Source of the DNA: GCA-016699835 sp964543905
GTDB taxonomy: Bacteria > Planctomycetota > Phycisphaerae > Phycisphaerales > UBA1924
Assembly: GCA_964543905.1 (NCBI GenBank)
Contig: CAZIZO010000015.1
Coordinates: 1 to 64,000, forward strand
Direction: 5' to 3'
Length of the DNA stretch: 64,000 nucleotides
Positions 9,467-19,090 of this stretch are shown piece by piece (the first letter of the stretch is position 1; every line of letters begins with the position of its first letter). Made by a program: the position numbers and the translations under genes. The notes beneath the pieces are model-generated. The model was not told the origin of the DNA and searched no databases. It saw only the letters and a list, made by a program, of their open reading frames with translations.

Positions 9467-9772
9467 ATGGGACGCAGTTTGAAGAAAGGCCCGTACGTCG
9501 TCGAAAGCCTCTACCGCAAGGTGGAGAAGTTGAACGCGACGCGGAAGAAGGAACCGATCAAGACCTGGTCTCGTCGCTGCACGATCGTTCCCGAGTTCGT
9601 CGGGCACACGTTCAAGGTGCACAACGGGAAGGTCTTCAACGACGTCTTCGTGACCGAGGACATGGTGGGACACAAGTTGGGCGAGTTCAGCATCAGCCGC
9701 ACGTTCCGTGGACACACGAACAAGAAGGAAGGCATCGAGGGCGGTGAATCGGCGGCGCCCGCCAAGGGCTAA
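9467..9772 (+). CDS. rpsS: 30S ribosomal protein S19
   Basis: S19 is in the head of the small subunit next to S13. The 101-residue product shows the opening MGRSLKKGPYV, the central TWSRRCTIVPEFVGHTFKVHNGK block split here for length, and GHKLGEFS and RTFRGH near the end. A short Ala/Gly-rich tail closes it. AGGAAGAG lies seven bases before the ATG. It precedes the unusual rplV. Confidence 0.96.
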   Translation: MGRSLKKGPYVVESLYRKVEKLNATRKKEPIKTWSRRCTIVPEFVGHTFKVHNGKVFNDVFVTEDMVGHKLGEFSISRTFRGHTNKKEGIEGGESAAPAKG

Positions 9773-9828
9773 GCCCCGCGGGAACGACGTGAAGGAATGG
9801 ACGCACCGCGTTTGACTGGAAGAACGAC

Positions 9829-10371
9829 ATGAAACTCCGAGGCGACAAACTCAAATCGCTCCTCAGCGAGCGGAACATGACGGCAGAGCAACTCGCCGAG
9901 GCGCTCGTCGAGCCGGGCTTTCCAAAGGATGACGCGCTCAGCGCGATCAACAACTGGATGGCCGGACGCGATCACCCTCGCTGCAAGACCAAGACGGTGC
10001 AGCGCATCGCGGGCATCGTGGGCTGCTCTCCGAAGGACATCGCTCGGTTCACCAGCCAGGTGATGCACCACCGCGGCAGCCCCCGCAAGGCGAGGCTCGT
10101 AGCGGACCTGGTGCGCGGCAAGCGCGTCGACCAGGCGCAGAACCTGCTGACCTTCACGACCAAGCGGGCGGCGGTGAACATCAAGAAGGCGCTCCTCGCG
10201 GCGATCGCCGACGCGGAGCAGAACGAGGCCGACGTGACCAGGCTGTTCGTGGTCGAAAGCCGCGTCGACGAGGGCCCGCGGATCAAGCGCTTCCAGCCCA
10301 AGGACCGCGGCCGCGCCCACCCCATCATCAAGTGCCTGAGCCACATCACCATCGGGCTGGAGGAAAAGTAA
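9829..10371 (+). CDS. rplV: 50S ribosomal protein L22 with N-terminal HTH domain
   Basis: The C-terminal part (about 76-180) is an ordinary L22 core: SPRKARLVADLVRGK, then the hairpin tip region around VDEGPRIKRFQPKDRGRAH. Residues 1-73 are not part of normal L22, which is about 110 residues long. They read as a Cro/CI-type helix-turn-helix: KLKSLLSERNMTAEQLAEAL, an NNWMAGRDHPR turn, and IAGIVGCSPKDI. The ATG is well placed after rpsS, and no better internal ATG exists before the L22 core, so the fusion is probably real. Whether the domain binds DNA, rRNA or nothing is unknown. The stop overlaps the rpsC ATG. Confidence 0.92.
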   Translation: MKLRGDKLKSLLSERNMTAEQLAEALVEPGFPKDDALSAINNWMAGRDHPRCKTKTVQRIAGIVGCSPKDIARFTSQVMHHRGSPRKARLVADLVRGKRVDQAQNLLTFTTKRAAVNIKKALLAAIADAEQNEADVTRLFVVESRVDEGPRIKRFQPKDRGRAHPIIKCLSHITIGLEEK

Positions 10372-11072
10372 TGGGACAGAAGACTCAACCCTTCGGCTTC
10401 CGCCTGGGCATCACCGAAGCGCACCGCAGCCGCTGGTACGCCCCGAAGGCGCTCTACGGCGAACTCCTCGTCGAGGATCAGAAGATCCGCAAGTACCTCG
10501 ACAAACGCCTCAACCGTCGGCCCCCGAACGCGGCGGTCTCGGACATCCACATCGAGCGCACGCGTGAAGAACTCAAGGTCGTCATCAAGACGGCTCGTCC
10601 CGGCCTGGTCATCGGCCCCAAGGGCGCCGAGATCGAGCGGATGACGGAAGAGTTGCAGTACATGACGGGCCGCAAGGTCGCGATCAGCGTGATCGAAGTG
10701 AAGAACCCCGACCTCGACGCGCAACTCGTCGCCGAGAACGTGGCCGAGCAGTTGATGAAGCGTGCGGCGTTCCGTCGCGTCGTCAAGATGCGGGCGGAGG
10801 CGGCGATGGCCGCCGGCGCCAAGGGTGTGCGTATCCAGGTCTCGGGACGTCTGGGCGGCGCGGAAATGAGCCGCGTCCTGTTCGTGCGGTTGGGTTCGCT
10901 GCCGTTGAGCACGCTGCAGGCGAACATCGACTACGGCTTCGCGGAAGCCCGCACGACGTACGGTGTGATCGGGTGCAAGGTGTGGATCTACAAGGGGCTG
11001 TATACCTCCGCGACGGACGAGAACACGTCCAACGCGGCGGGCGGGCGGGCGCGTGCTCGCGGGCGTCGGTAA
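10371..11072 (+). CDS. rpsC: 30S ribosomal protein S3
   Basis: S3 forms part of the mRNA entry channel. The ATG at 10371 overlaps the rplV stop (TAATG) and gives 233 residues. The opening MGQKTQPFGFRLGI, the KH-domain segment RPGLVIGPKGAEIE, and the C-terminal domain with GVRIQVSGRLGGAEMSR identify it. The tail ends in Ala/Gly/Arg-rich sequence (GGRARARGRR). An apparent longer frame from 10332 only overlaps rplV. Confidence 0.97.
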   Translation: MGQKTQPFGFRLGITEAHRSRWYAPKALYGELLVEDQKIRKYLDKRLNRRPPNAAVSDIHIERTREELKVVIKTARPGLVIGPKGAEIERMTEELQYMTGRKVAISVIEVKNPDLDAQLVAENVAEQLMKRAAFRRVVKMRAEAAMAAGAKGVRIQVSGRLGGAEMSRVLFVRLGSLPLSTLQANIDYGFAEARTTYGVIGCKVWIYKGLYTSATDENTSNAAGGRARARGRR

Positions 11073-11084
11073 GGTGAGTTTTCC

Positions 11085-11112
11085 AGTGCCTAGTGCCGAG
11101 TGCCTAGCGCCT
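11085..11112 (+). repeat. Four tandem heptads between rpsC and rplP
   Basis: Four adjacent 7-base units read AGTGCCT, AGTGCCG, AGTGCCT and AGCGCCT, with two substitutions in 28 bases. The unit contains TGCCTAG, also the core of the boxes before rplD, rpmJ and rplQ. The repeat lies 20 bases upstream of the rplP ATG. Confidence 0.75.
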
Positions 11113-11131
11113 GATTTCGGAGTAGTGACCC

Positions 11132-11551
11132 ATGGCGTTGATGCCAAAACGAGTCAAGTACCGCAAGGAGCAGCGTCGCGTCCGCGATCGCAAGGCGACC
11201 AAGGGCAACTACGTCGCGTACGGCGACTTCGGGTTGCAGGCGCTGGAGGCGTGCTGGCTCAAGGGCACGCAGATCGAGGCGGGGCGTATCGCCGCCCAGC
11301 ACTTCCTCAAGCGCGAGGGCAAGTTGTTCATCCGCGCGTTCCCGGCCAAGCCCATCAGCAAGAAGCCGTTGGAAACGCGAATGGGCACGGGCAAGGCGGA
11401 CGTGGACTACTGGGCCTGTGTGGTCAAGCCCGGCAAGATCCTGTTCGAGATCGCCGGGGTGCCCGAGACGGAGGCCAAGAAGGCCTTCGTCCGTGTGGCG
11501 CAGAAGATGCCGGTGCGATGCCGGTTCGTCGGACGTCGAGTGAAGGTCTAA
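11132..11551 (+). CDS. rplP: 50S ribosomal protein L16
   Basis: L16 helps organise the A-site side of the large subunit. The 139-residue product has MPKRVKYRKEQR at residue 4, then GLQALEACWL, the KPISKKPLETRMGTGK block and VVKPGKILFEI. The length is normal. An internal ATG three codons later is also a possible start; the family usually keeps one or two residues before MPKR. A four-unit heptad repeat lies just upstream. Confidence 0.96.
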   Translation: MALMPKRVKYRKEQRRVRDRKATKGNYVAYGDFGLQALEACWLKGTQIEAGRIAAQHFLKREGKLFIRAFPAKPISKKPLETRMGTGKADVDYWACVVKPGKILFEIAGVPETEAKKAFVRVAQKMPVRCRFVGRRVKV

Positions 11552-11614
11552 TTGTGAGCGATGGAGCGGGCGCGGCCGAAGGGGCGTGACCGACGAGAGG
11601 TTTGGAGCACAGGT

Positions 11615-11941
11615 ATGACGGGCGAAGAAGTACGCAAGTTGCGAGACGACGAACTGAAGGCCGAGTTGGCGCGCCTGCGCAACAAGATCTTCGATCTGAG
11701 GACGCAGACCGTGACGGACAAGGTCGCGGACTCGTCGCAGTTCAGCAAGGCCAAGCGGGACATCGCGCGGCTCTTGACCGAGCGGACCGCGCGCCACGCC
11801 GCGAAGAACCCCAAGGTCGAGGCGAGAGCGACGACCCCGAAGGTCACCGCACCCCGGCCCAAGGCCACGGGCACGGCAAAGACCCCCTCGGCAAAGAAGG
11901 CGGCGGCCAAGAAGACAGTGACCAAGAAGGCAAAGGCGTAA
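11615..11941 (+). CDS. rpmC: 50S ribosomal protein L29 with basic tail
   Basis: L29 lies near the tunnel exit beside L23. Residues 1-65 form the normal L29 helices (MTGEEVRKLRDDELKAEL, LRNKIFDLRTQ, IARLLTER). About 43 further residues rich in Lys, Ala and Thr follow, ending in AKKTVTKKAKA. L29 is normally about 65 residues, so the tail is an extension. The ATG at 11615 is chosen over an upstream frame start because it gives the standard N-terminus and follows a GGAG. Confidence 0.92.
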   Translation: MTGEEVRKLRDDELKAELARLRNKIFDLRTQTVTDKVADSSQFSKAKRDIARLLTERTARHAAKNPKVEARATTPKVTAPRPKATGTAKTPSAKKAAAKKTVTKKAKA

Positions 11942-12015
11942 GTCGGAGGTGGAGAGGTTTCGTGAGGTTTCGGTCGCCGTGAGATGCGCGGCACCATCGG
12001 TGGAAAGAAGCAAGC

Positions 12016-12375
12016 ATGCCTGGAACGAAGAACAGCACGACCAAGTCCGCCAAGGCTCCCGCGAAGGAGTTCAAGGATAATCCCACGGGCACCAAGATCG
12101 GCGTGGTGGAGTCCGACAAGCGTGACAAGACTCGGCGGGTGGTCATCAGTTACGTCGCCATGCACCCGAAGTACGGGAAGTACGTGCGCCGACGCACGAT
12201 CCTCCAGGTGCACGACGAGAAGAACCAGGCACGCACGGGTGACATCGTCGAGGTGGCGCAGTGCCGGCCCATGAGCAAGACCAAGCGCTGGCGCCTGGTG
12301 CGGATCGTGGAAAACCGGGGTGAGTTGACCGCGGCGCTGCAGAGCGCCAAGACGGCGGGTGAAGTGAAGGTGTAA
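12016..12375 (+). CDS. rpsQ: 30S ribosomal protein S17
   Basis: S17 is an early small-subunit assembly protein with an OB fold. The 119-residue product carries the core from about residue 25: KIGVVESDKRDKTRRV, MHPKYGKYVRRR, GDIVEVAQCRPMSKTKRWRL. The first 24 residues are a Lys/Thr/Ala-rich extension not seen in the roughly 85-residue E. coli protein, and the C-terminus is also longer. Confidence 0.95.
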   Translation: MPGTKNSTTKSAKAPAKEFKDNPTGTKIGVVESDKRDKTRRVVISYVAMHPKYGKYVRRRTILQVHDEKNQARTGDIVEVAQCRPMSKTKRWRLVRIVENRGELTAALQSAKTAGEVKV

Positions 12376-12466
12376 GGGTGTTGCGAGTCGTTCGGTAGCA
12401 CCAGAAGTGAGTTTCACAAGGTCGAGCACGACGCACGCCCTTGAAGACGGATGAAGGCAGACAGCC

Positions 12467-12853
12467 ATGCTCCAGCAAGAAACACGATGTGAAGTCGCGG
12501 ACAACACGGGGGCGAAGATCGCCTACGTGATCCGCGTCTACGGCGGGACGACCCGCAGCGGCAAGTTCACTCGCCGGACCGCCGGGGTGGGCGACCGTGT
12601 CTTCGTTTCGATCAAGAAGGCGCTCGCGGGCGGCGACGTAAAGCCCGGCGACAAGAGCAAGGCCGTGGTCGTGCGGACCACCAAGGCCACGCGCCGCGCC
12701 GACGGGTCGTACGTGAAGTTCGACTCGAACGCCGTGGTCCTCATCCAGGACGACGGCAATCCCAAGGGCACCCGCATCTTCGGCCCGGTCGCTCGTGAAC
12801 TCCGCGAGAAGAACTACATGAAGATCGTTTCTCTCGCGTCGGAGGTGGTGTGA
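12467..12853 (+). CDS. rplN: 50S ribosomal protein L14
   Basis: L14 is at the subunit interface. The 128-residue product begins MLQQETRCEVADNTGAK, then shows AVVVRTTK, the VLIQDDGNPKGTRIFGPVARELR region and an almost standard C-terminus (KIVSLASEVV). Length and motifs are standard apart from a slightly longer basic segment after VRVYGG. Only one base separates its stop from rplX. Confidence 0.97.
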   Translation: MLQQETRCEVADNTGAKIAYVIRVYGGTTRSGKFTRRTAGVGDRVFVSIKKALAGGDVKPGDKSKAVVVRTTKATRRADGSYVKFDSNAVVLIQDDGNPKGTRIFGPVARELREKNYMKIVSLASEVV

Positions 12854-12854
12854 T

Positions 12855-13187
12855 ATGGCAAAGCACGTTCGCAAAGGCGATACGGTGATCGTCCGCAGCG
12901 GTGACCACAAGGGTGCCGTGGGCGAGATCATCCGCGTCATCACGAAGACCGACAGCGTCATCATCAAGGGCGTGAACCTCCGCACGAAGCACCTCAAGCC
13001 CAACCGGATCAACCCCCAGGGCGGGATCATCACCAAGGAAGCCCCCATCAAGATGTGCAAGGTGGCGCCCATGGTCGACGGCAAGCCCACCCGCGTGCGC
13101 TTCGTCACGAAGGCGGACGGGAGCAAGGTTCGCGTCGCCGTCAAGGGTGGCGGTGAACTGGGTGTTGTCCGCGGAGCGACCAAGTAA
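12855..13187 (+). CDS. rplX: 50S ribosomal protein L24
   Basis: L24 initiates large-subunit assembly. The 110-residue product has the KOW-type N-terminal segment (VRKGDTVIVRSGDHKGAVGEI), then VNLRTKHLKPN, GGIITKEAPI and the terminal VRFVTKADGSKVR. Length and layout are ordinary. It starts one base after rplN, suggesting coupled translation. Confidence 0.96.
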   Translation: MAKHVRKGDTVIVRSGDHKGAVGEIIRVITKTDSVIIKGVNLRTKHLKPNRINPQGGIITKEAPIKMCKVAPMVDGKPTRVRFVTKADGSKVRVAVKGGGELGVVRGATK

Positions 13188-13252
13188 TCCAGGCCTTTTC
13201 AACAGAGCCGCGACCGCGAGGAAGCGGGTTCGATCAGATCAGCGAGTCAGCC

Positions 13253-13990
13253 ATGTCCAAAGACGAAACCAAGAAGCCCGAGGGTACCGAGCCGCAGGGC
13301 GAGAAGAAGGCCCACCCCGCGAAGGAAGCGGCGGCGAAGAAGGCCGCGAGCGGCAAAAAGCCCGCGGGCGGAGGCAAGCACGCCTCGGCCGAAGTGATCG
13401 CCGAGGCCGAGAAGCCCGCGAAGGGACCGCCGCGCCTCAAGACCATGTTTGACACGACGGTCCGCGCGAAGTTGGGCGAGAAGTTCGGGCTCAAGAACCC
13501 GATGCAGCAGCCCAAACTCGAGAAGATCGTCATCAACGTCAACCTGGGCCGACACCTCGAAGGGACGAAGATCCCGGCGGAAAAGAAGCAGACGGCGATC
13601 GACACCGTGACGGCGATCAGCGGGCAGAAGCCCGTGATCGTCAAGGCGAAGAAGAGCGTCTCGAACTTCAAACTCCGCGCCGGGTACGAGTCCGCGTGCG
13701 TGGTGACCATGCGTCGCGAGCGGATGTGGAACTTCCTCGACCGCTTCATCAACCTCGCCTCCCCACGTATCAAGGACTTCCGGGGCTTTAGCGACAAGGC
13801 TTTCGACCGCCAGGGCAACTACAGCCTCGGCGTCACCGAGCAGGGCATTTTCCCCGAGATCAACATGGCGGAGGTGAACTTCACCCACGGCATGCACATC
13901 ACGATGGTCTTCCGGAACAGCACGGGCGAGCGGAGCCGTTTCGTCCTGGAGAACCTCGGGTTCCCCTTCGCGAAACCGGATCAAAGGTAA
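13253..13990 (+). CDS. rplE: 50S ribosomal protein L5 with N-terminal extension
   Basis: L5 binds 5S rRNA and contacts P-site tRNA. The canonical part begins near residue 60 and includes NPMQQPKLEKIVINVNLG, ISGQKPVIVKAKKSVSNFKLR, and RIKDFRGF. The first 59 residues are a low-complexity Lys/Ala/Glu/Gly-rich stretch absent from the roughly 180-residue usual protein. No RBS-supported internal start is obvious, so the extension is probably translated. Confidence 0.94.
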   Translation: MSKDETKKPEGTEPQGEKKAHPAKEAAAKKAASGKKPAGGGKHASAEVIAEAEKPAKGPPRLKTMFDTTVRAKLGEKFGLKNPMQQPKLEKIVINVNLGRHLEGTKIPAEKKQTAIDTVTAISGQKPVIVKAKKSVSNFKLRAGYESACVVTMRRERMWNFLDRFINLASPRIKDFRGFSDKAFDRQGNYSLGVTEQGIFPEINMAEVNFTHGMHITMVFRNSTGERSRFVLENLGFPFAKPDQR

Positions 13991-14062
13991 GACGTCACGA
14001 CGTCGGGTCGTCAACGAGTGGGTTGAGAGCAGGTAGGGACGAACGGACAAAGGGATCGAGCA

Positions 14063-14248
14063 ATGGCAACCAAGGCCCAAGTGGCAAAGAGCAACCGCAA
14101 GCCCAAGTTCAGCACCCGCACGGTGCGCCGCTGTGAACTCACCGGCCGCGCCCGCGGCGTCTATCGCAAGTTCCGTATCTCTCGCATCATGCTCCGCAAA
14201 CTCGCGCTCGAAGGCAAGATCCCGGGCATGCGTAAGGCCAGTTGGTAA
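14063..14248 (+). CDS. rpsN: 30S ribosomal protein S14, short zinc-free form
   Basis: The 61-residue length and layout match the short (type Z) S14, which normally binds zinc through two CxxC pairs. Here the first pair reads CELT and the second SRIM, so only one of four cysteines remains. The rest of the signature (GRARGVYRKFRISRIMLRKLA, split by the family motif, and the GMRKASW end) is intact. It should therefore fold without zinc. L36 (rpmJ) in the same window keeps its zinc ligands. Confidence 0.93.
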   Translation: MATKAQVAKSNRKPKFSTRTVRRCELTGRARGVYRKFRISRIMLRKLALEGKIPGMRKASW

Positions 14249-14319
14249 GAACGAGCAACCGGGACTGATCCTCTCAGACTGGGCATCAGGCATCCGTAGA
14301 ACAAGAAGAAGAAGCACTT

Positions 14320-14718
14320 ATGGCGATCAACGACCCCATCTCCGACATGCTGACCCGCATCCGCAACGCGGTTCGCAACAAGGCGAAGAACGTGGACTGC
14401 GTGAACAACAAGGTCTGCCGCGGCATTGCCGCCGTGCTCCGCGACGAGGGCTATATCGAGTCCTTCGACGTGATCGACGACGGGCGCCAGGGCCTGATCA
14501 AGGTCAAGTTGAAGTACGGCCCGCAGGGTGAGATCCTGATGAACGAGATCACGCGCATGAGCAAGCCCGGGCGTCGCGTGTACACCACGGTCGAGACGCT
14601 CCCCAAGCCCATGCAGGGCTTGGGCATCGCGATCGTCAGCACCTCGTCCGGCGTCCTTTCGGACCGCAAGGCACGCGAGAAGCGCGTCGGCGGTGAACTC
14701 CTCTGCACCATCCAGTAA
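14320..14718 (+). CDS. rpsH: 30S ribosomal protein S8
   Basis: S8 binds the central domain of 16S rRNA and in E. coli represses the spc operon. The 132-residue product has DPISDMLTRIRNAVRNK at the start, the ISKPGRRVY-like segment (MSKPGRRVYT) and the C-terminal GIAIVSTSSGVLSDRKAREK block. Length and motifs are standard. Confidence 0.97.
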   Translation: MAINDPISDMLTRIRNAVRNKAKNVDCVNNKVCRGIAAVLRDEGYIESFDVIDDGRQGLIKVKLKYGPQGEILMNEITRMSKPGRRVYTTVETLPKPMQGLGIAIVSTSSGVLSDRKAREKRVGGELLCTIQ

Positions 14719-14787
14719 AGTCCCACCCCACACACGCGGAAGCCCGGCCAGATCGCCGGTGTGCAAGACGCGAAGGAGCACCCAGTC

Positions 14788-15345
14788 ATGTCTCGAATCG
14801 GCAAAAAACCCATCCCCGTCCCCGCGGGCGTCAAGGTCGCGATCAAGGACGGTGTCGTCAACCTCGAAGGCCCGAAGGGCAAACTCTCGTTCAAGCCGCA
14901 CGCCTCCATCAAGGTGACCTGGGCGGAAAGCGAAAAGGCGATCAACGTGGCGTGCGAGGATGCCTCGGGCGAATCGAACAAGTTCTGGGGCACGGCCCGA
15001 GCGATCATCCGGAACATGGTCGAGGGCGTCAACAAGGGCTACGAGAAGAACCTGCAGGTGGTCGGGACCGGCTGGGCGGCGTCGCTCGCGGGCAAGCAAC
15101 TCAAGGTCGTGTGCGGCCTGGCGAATCCCCTGTTCTTCGACATCCCGGCCGGGGTCACCGTGACCGTGGACAAGGCCACGGGCGAAGTGACCCCGATCAA
15201 GGTGTCGGGTGTCGATCGCCAACTGGTGGGGCAGTTTGCCGCCGCGATTCGCGAGAAGAGGAAGCCCGAGCCCTACAACGGCAAGGGGATTAAGTACACC
15301 GAGGAAGTGATCAAGCGGAAGCAGGGCAAGCAGTTCGGTGCGTAA
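14788..15345 (+). CDS. rplF: 50S ribosomal protein L6
   Basis: L6 lies near the factor-binding site. The ATG at 14788, after AAGGAG, gives 185 residues beginning MSRIGKKPIPVPAGV. Two repeated alpha/beta domains follow, with GTARAIIRNMVEGV at the end of the first and the C-terminal PEPYNGKGIKYTEE signature. The frame opens a little earlier, but those residues are not part of the family. Confidence 0.97.
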   Translation: MSRIGKKPIPVPAGVKVAIKDGVVNLEGPKGKLSFKPHASIKVTWAESEKAINVACEDASGESNKFWGTARAIIRNMVEGVNKGYEKNLQVVGTGWAASLAGKQLKVVCGLANPLFFDIPAGVTVTVDKATGEVTPIKVSGVDRQLVGQFAAAIREKRKPEPYNGKGIKYTEEVIKRKQGKQFGA

Positions 15346-15392
15346 TGAGGGGTCCGGCGTCGCGACGCCGAATCCATGGAAGGTTGGAAGCC

Positions 15393-15755
15393 ATGAACAA
15401 GAACGTCAGCAAACAAGTCCGCCGAGCCCGCCGCCGCGTTGGTATCCGCAAGCGTCTCACCGGCACCACGGAGCGTCCTCGGTTGTCGATCTACAAGAGC
15501 CTCAACCACATGTACGCGCAGATCATCGACGATCTGCAGGGCAAGACGCTGGTGGCGTCGAGCACGGCGGACAAGGGGCTGAAGTTGAGCAAGACGGGCA
15601 ACTCGGCGGCCGCCGCGGCCGTGGGCTCCGCTCTTGCGGAGAAGGCCAAGGCCGCCGGAATCAAGGAAGTCGCGTTCGATCGCGGCGGTTTCCGATTCCA
15701 CGGCCGGGTGAAGGCGCTCGCCGACGCGGCGCGCAAGGCGGGACTGAAGTTCTAA
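15393..15755 (+). CDS. rplR: 50S ribosomal protein L18
   Basis: L18 binds 5S rRNA with L5. The 120-residue product from the ATG at 15393 shows RRVGIRKRLTGTTERPRLSI early, then YAQIIDDLQGKTL and a terminal FDRGGFRFHGRVKALADAAR block, all split here as landmarks. Length is standard. It follows rplF by about 50 bases in the spc part of the supercluster. Confidence 0.96.
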   Translation: MNKNVSKQVRRARRRVGIRKRLTGTTERPRLSIYKSLNHMYAQIIDDLQGKTLVASSTADKGLKLSKTGNSAAAAAVGSALAEKAKAAGIKEVAFDRGGFRFHGRVKALADAARKAGLKF

Positions 15756-15819
15756 GGCGAAGACGAACCACGACGTACGAAGCGGGGCGACCCGAACGAC
15801 AGCGGAAACGAGAAAGACC

Positions 15820-16512
15820 ATGCCCGAGATCCTTGACGAATCATCCCATATCGAGTCCACCACGCTGGGTGTGGACCGCACCTCCGCGACCGTGAAGGGC
15901 GGTCGGCGATTCTCCTTCGGCGCGCTGGTCGTCGTGGGCGATCGTCGCGGGAAGGTGGGTGTCGGCTACGCGAAGAGCACGGAAGTGCCCGCCGCCGTCG
16001 AGAAGGCCCAGAAGTACGCCCGCCGGGACATGAAGACCGTCCCCATGGTCGGCACGACGATCCCGCACGAAGTCGAGGGGAAGTTCTCGTCGGCGAAGGT
16101 CCGGCTTCTCCCGGCGAGCCCGGGCACCGGCGTCGTCGCGGGCGGAACGGTCCGCGCGATCCTCGAGATCGCCGGGGTCACCGATTGCCTCACGAAGTGC
16201 TACGGCTCGACGAACAAGCGGAACGTGGTGAAGGCCGTCTTTGACGGCTTGGGCCTCCTCCGGATGTCATCGTCGATCAAGAGCCTGCGCGGCCAAGACC
16301 TCGGGCAGACGGAGATCGAGCACAAGATCGAGCGCGGCAAGCGCTTCATGCCGCAGACCCCCAAGCGGGAGAAGGCCAAGGGGCCGGTGAACACCATCGC
16401 CTCGGAGCGAAGCAAGTCGCGTCGCCCGCGTCGCGGGGAGAAGTCGGCCGAGGGCGGTCCCGGTGGCGGTGAAGCCGCGGGCGGAAAGCCCGAGGCAAAG
16501 TCGGCGGGTTGA
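15820..16512 (+). CDS. rpsE: 30S ribosomal protein S5 with C-terminal tail
   Basis: S5 is involved in decoding accuracy and mRNA helicase action. The core contains VDRTSATVKGGRRFSFGAL, GDRRGKVGVGYAKS, and LLPASPGTGVVAGG plus VRAILEIAGV. After about residue 165 there is a 60-residue tail rich in Lys, Arg, Glu, Gly and Ala. In the usual gene order rpmD (L30) follows rpsE, but here rplO comes next after 69 bases with no room for it. Confidence 0.95.
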   Translation: MPEILDESSHIESTTLGVDRTSATVKGGRRFSFGALVVVGDRRGKVGVGYAKSTEVPAAVEKAQKYARRDMKTVPMVGTTIPHEVEGKFSSAKVRLLPASPGTGVVAGGTVRAILEIAGVTDCLTKCYGSTNKRNVVKAVFDGLGLLRMSSSIKSLRGQDLGQTEIEHKIERGKRFMPQTPKREKAKGPVNTIASERSKSRRPRRGEKSAEGGPGGGEAAGGKPEAKSAG

Positions 16513-16581
16513 TTTTCCAGGAAAGATGTAGCACTGGTCGGGCCCATGCCCCCGGTGATCGCGAGCAGGAGTGACTAGGCC

Positions 16582-17268
16582 ATGATGATCCACGACATCA
16601 CCGTCCGCGCAGGACGATACAAAGCCCGCAAGCGAGTCGGTCGCGGCGAAGGCTCGGGGCACGGCAAGCAATCGGGCCGAGGCAACAAGGGCGCAAAGTC
16701 ACGCTCGGGTTACGCTCGCAAACTGGCGTTCGAGGGTGGTCAGATGCCCTACTTCCGCCGTCTGGCGAAGTTCGGCTTCACGAACGCGCAGTTCAAGCAG
16801 CGCTATTGGACCGTGAACATCAGCGACATCGTGGCACATCCTTCGTTCGCCAAGGGCGGCGAAGTGAATGTGGACGCGCTGATCAAGGCGGGCCTCGTGC
16901 GCGACACCTCGCGCGACCTCAAGATCCTGGGTCACTTGGGCACGGTGAAGGAAGGCCAGCCCAAGCCCGAACTGAAGGTCAAACTCAATGTGAATGCCGC
17001 TCGGGTGAGCGACAGCGCCCGGAAGGTGATCGAGGCCGCCGGTGGCAAGGTGCACGAGACGGGCACTCGCCGCGACCGCGTGCGAGGCGTCGATCGCAAC
17101 AGCGACGACCACACCCCCAAGAACCTGACGAAGAAACTCAACCGCGGGTCGAAGGCCAGGACCCCGAAGGCCGAGGCCTCGGGCGACGCCGACGCGAAGC
17201 CCGCGGCGAAGGGTGAGAAGGCTCCGAAGGCGGAGAAGGCCCCTAAGCCTGAGAAGAAGGGCGAATAA
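16582..17268 (+). CDS. rplO: 50S ribosomal protein L15 with basic tail
   Basis: L15 is a late assembly protein of the large subunit. The first 150 residues carry KRVGRGEGSGHGKQSGRGNKG, split as RGxGSGxGK and GRGNKG motifs, then FEGGQMPYFRRLAKFGF. A tail of roughly 75 residues follows, rich in Lys, Ala, Pro and Glu with repeated KAEKAPK-like units. A strong hairpin terminator lies 15 bases beyond the stop. rpmD is missing upstream. Confidence 0.95.
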   Translation: MMIHDITVRAGRYKARKRVGRGEGSGHGKQSGRGNKGAKSRSGYARKLAFEGGQMPYFRRLAKFGFTNAQFKQRYWTVNISDIVAHPSFAKGGEVNVDALIKAGLVRDTSRDLKILGHLGTVKEGQPKPELKVKLNVNAARVSDSARKVIEAAGGKVHETGTRRDRVRGVDRNSDDHTPKNLTKKLNRGSKARTPKAEASGDADAKPAAKGEKAPKAEKAPKPEKKGE

Positions 17269-17283
17269 TCGATGATCTCCGAG

Positions 17284-17307
17284 CCGCCTGCGGAAGCAGG
17301 CGGTTTT
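17284..17307 (+). terminator. Intrinsic terminator after rplO
   Basis: The stem CCGCCTGC (17284-17291) pairs perfectly with GCAGGCGG (17296-17303) around a GGAA tetraloop and is followed by TTTT. This is a classical rho-independent terminator, and it separates the S10/spc ribosomal genes from secY. Confidence 0.8.
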
Positions 17308-17473
17308 CGTAGCGGCGGACGCCGTCGCGGACACACGGCACAGGCCCTCGCGACGCCTCGGGGTTCGAGAAATCGAGGGCAACGGCTCTCGTCCCGGCGA
17401 TCGGGAATATGCTTTCCGCCAGGGTGATTCGTTTTTCCGCCCGCGAGCAAGGGCGGCTGAGAAGGACAAGCGC

Positions 17474-18865
<1,392 letters not shown>

Positions 18866-18894
18866 GTCGGTCCCTTGGTTGGGTGGTCGGCATG

Positions 18895-18927
18895 AACGTC
18901 CCGGGCTTGTCCCGGGACGTTGTCTTT
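18895..18927 (+). terminator. Intrinsic terminator after secY
   Basis: AACGTCCCGGG (18895-18905) pairs perfectly over 11 bases with CCCGGGACGTT (18911-18921) around a CTTGT loop, followed by GTCTTTT. It isolates secY from infA. Confidence 0.8.
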
Positions 18928-19090
18928 TCGCACGAAGCAGGTGTTCGGCCCGTACGGGCGGCGCAGACGGTACGGTCGAACGATCGGGCGTGGTGGTCGA
19001 AGGAACCCCGAAGAGGGCGAGTGGATGTCGGGCCGATAGTGGCCTCCTCGGGAGGATGTCCCGACGACGCAAGGGAGGATCGAGGCACGC

